From Bog-756 sp963725275 (lineage in GTDB: Bacteria; Actinomycetota; Acidimicrobiia; Acidimicrobiales; RAAP-2), in assembly GCA_963725275.1 (NCBI GenBank), contig CAVRXS010000003.1:427415-491414 (forward strand): a stretch of 64,000 bases of DNA, read 5' to 3'. Made by a program: the position numbers and the translations under genes. Below the pieces are notes generated by a model that worked only from the letters and a program-made list of their open reading frames with translations, was not told where the DNA came from and did no database searches. Every line of letters begins with the position of its first letter. Positions within the stretch are counted from its first letter, which is position 1. Positions 63,818-64,000 of this stretch are shown one piece after another.

Positions 63818-64000
63818 TCAGTCCCTCGCGGCCGGTGCACCGCAGACGACGGGCAGGACGGCACTGACAACCAGCAAGAATCACAATCTCTTGGCCTCAC
63901 ACGCCCCGAAGGCCGCTGAAGAAGTCAGCCCGAACCCGGTTGGCTCCTCACCATCGCCGATCACCGCGATTCGCAGCACTGCCAAGTCGTCGGTCGGTGG
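63818..64000. other. Sequence after the last transposase to the window edge
   Basis: No gene or repeat was recognised in the last 183 bases. They probably include the right end of the IS1380-family element or its flank. Confidence 0.4.

Noticed and set aside
1..64000. CRISPR arrays and rRNA genes
   Set aside because: No regularly spaced direct repeats of 25-40 bases and no rRNA-like sequence were seen.

Overview
The window is high-GC DNA from an actinobacterium. The order crgA, pabA/trpG, pknB, pbpA, pstP, fhaB, fhaA, tRNA-Leu(CAG) matches the conserved cell-division/Ser-Thr kinase locus of Actinomycetota. Many oxidoreductases, an F420-type LLM enzyme, a mycofactocin-coupled SDR, AveC-like membrane proteins and P450s fit an environmental lineage such as an Acidimicrobiia/Ilumatobacter-like or mycobacteria-like organism. 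The class is an inference; no rRNA gene is present to settle it.

Left part (1-29 kb) is intact chromosomal backbone. At 0.9-10 kb is a catabolic group: two paralogous ACMSD/LigW-like amidohydrolases, a class II aldolase, a D-aminoacylase-like amidohydrolase coupled to a frameshifted aldehyde dehydrogenase, an alpha/beta hydrolase and an AidB-like acyl-CoA dehydrogenase. At 10-13.6 kb are an MpaB-type oxygenase, an LldD-like flavoprotein and a secreted Rpf/transglycosylase-like protein. At 13.6-20.4 kb are a CbiX chelatase, a DNA alkylation-repair group (Ada-AlkA fusion, Ogt, a second AlkA-type glycosylase), a NERD protein, an SRPBCC protein, an LLM oxidoreductase, a ComF-like protein and a thioesterase. 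A thiolase precedes the kinase/cell-wall locus at 21.8-28.8 kb, which ends at tRNA-Leu(CAG). rodA and pknA, usual members of that locus, are absent.

Middle part (29.1-55.3 kb), directly after the tRNA, is an accessory catabolic region. It holds three cytochromes P450, five SDRs, two AveC-like membrane proteins, three substrate-binding proteins of the branched-chain amino-acid type with no permease or ATPase, another amidohydrolase, an HSL-type esterase, three TetR-type regulators (one with two TetR domains), a NorQ/NorD AAA-VWA chaperone pair and an aldehyde dehydrogenase. The genes form operons that repeat the theme P450, AveC-like, SDR or amidohydrolase, and binding protein. An operator-like element recurs upstream of several of them. 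This suggests uptake or sensing and stepwise oxidation of a hydrophobic substrate such as a terpenoid, steroid or polyketide-like compound. The substrate is not determined by the sequence. This region also shows decay: frameshifts, two in-frame amber codons in one SDR, a truncated LLM gene and a transposase remnant.

Right part (55.5-64 kb) is a mobile-element pile-up. An IS3-family element with good terminal repeats is interrupted by a group II intron and, separately, by an IS30-family element. An IS110-family element with a long non-coding flank and a frameshifted IS1380-family transposase follow. About ten apparent frameshifts in the window could be real decay or assembly indels; only reads can tell.
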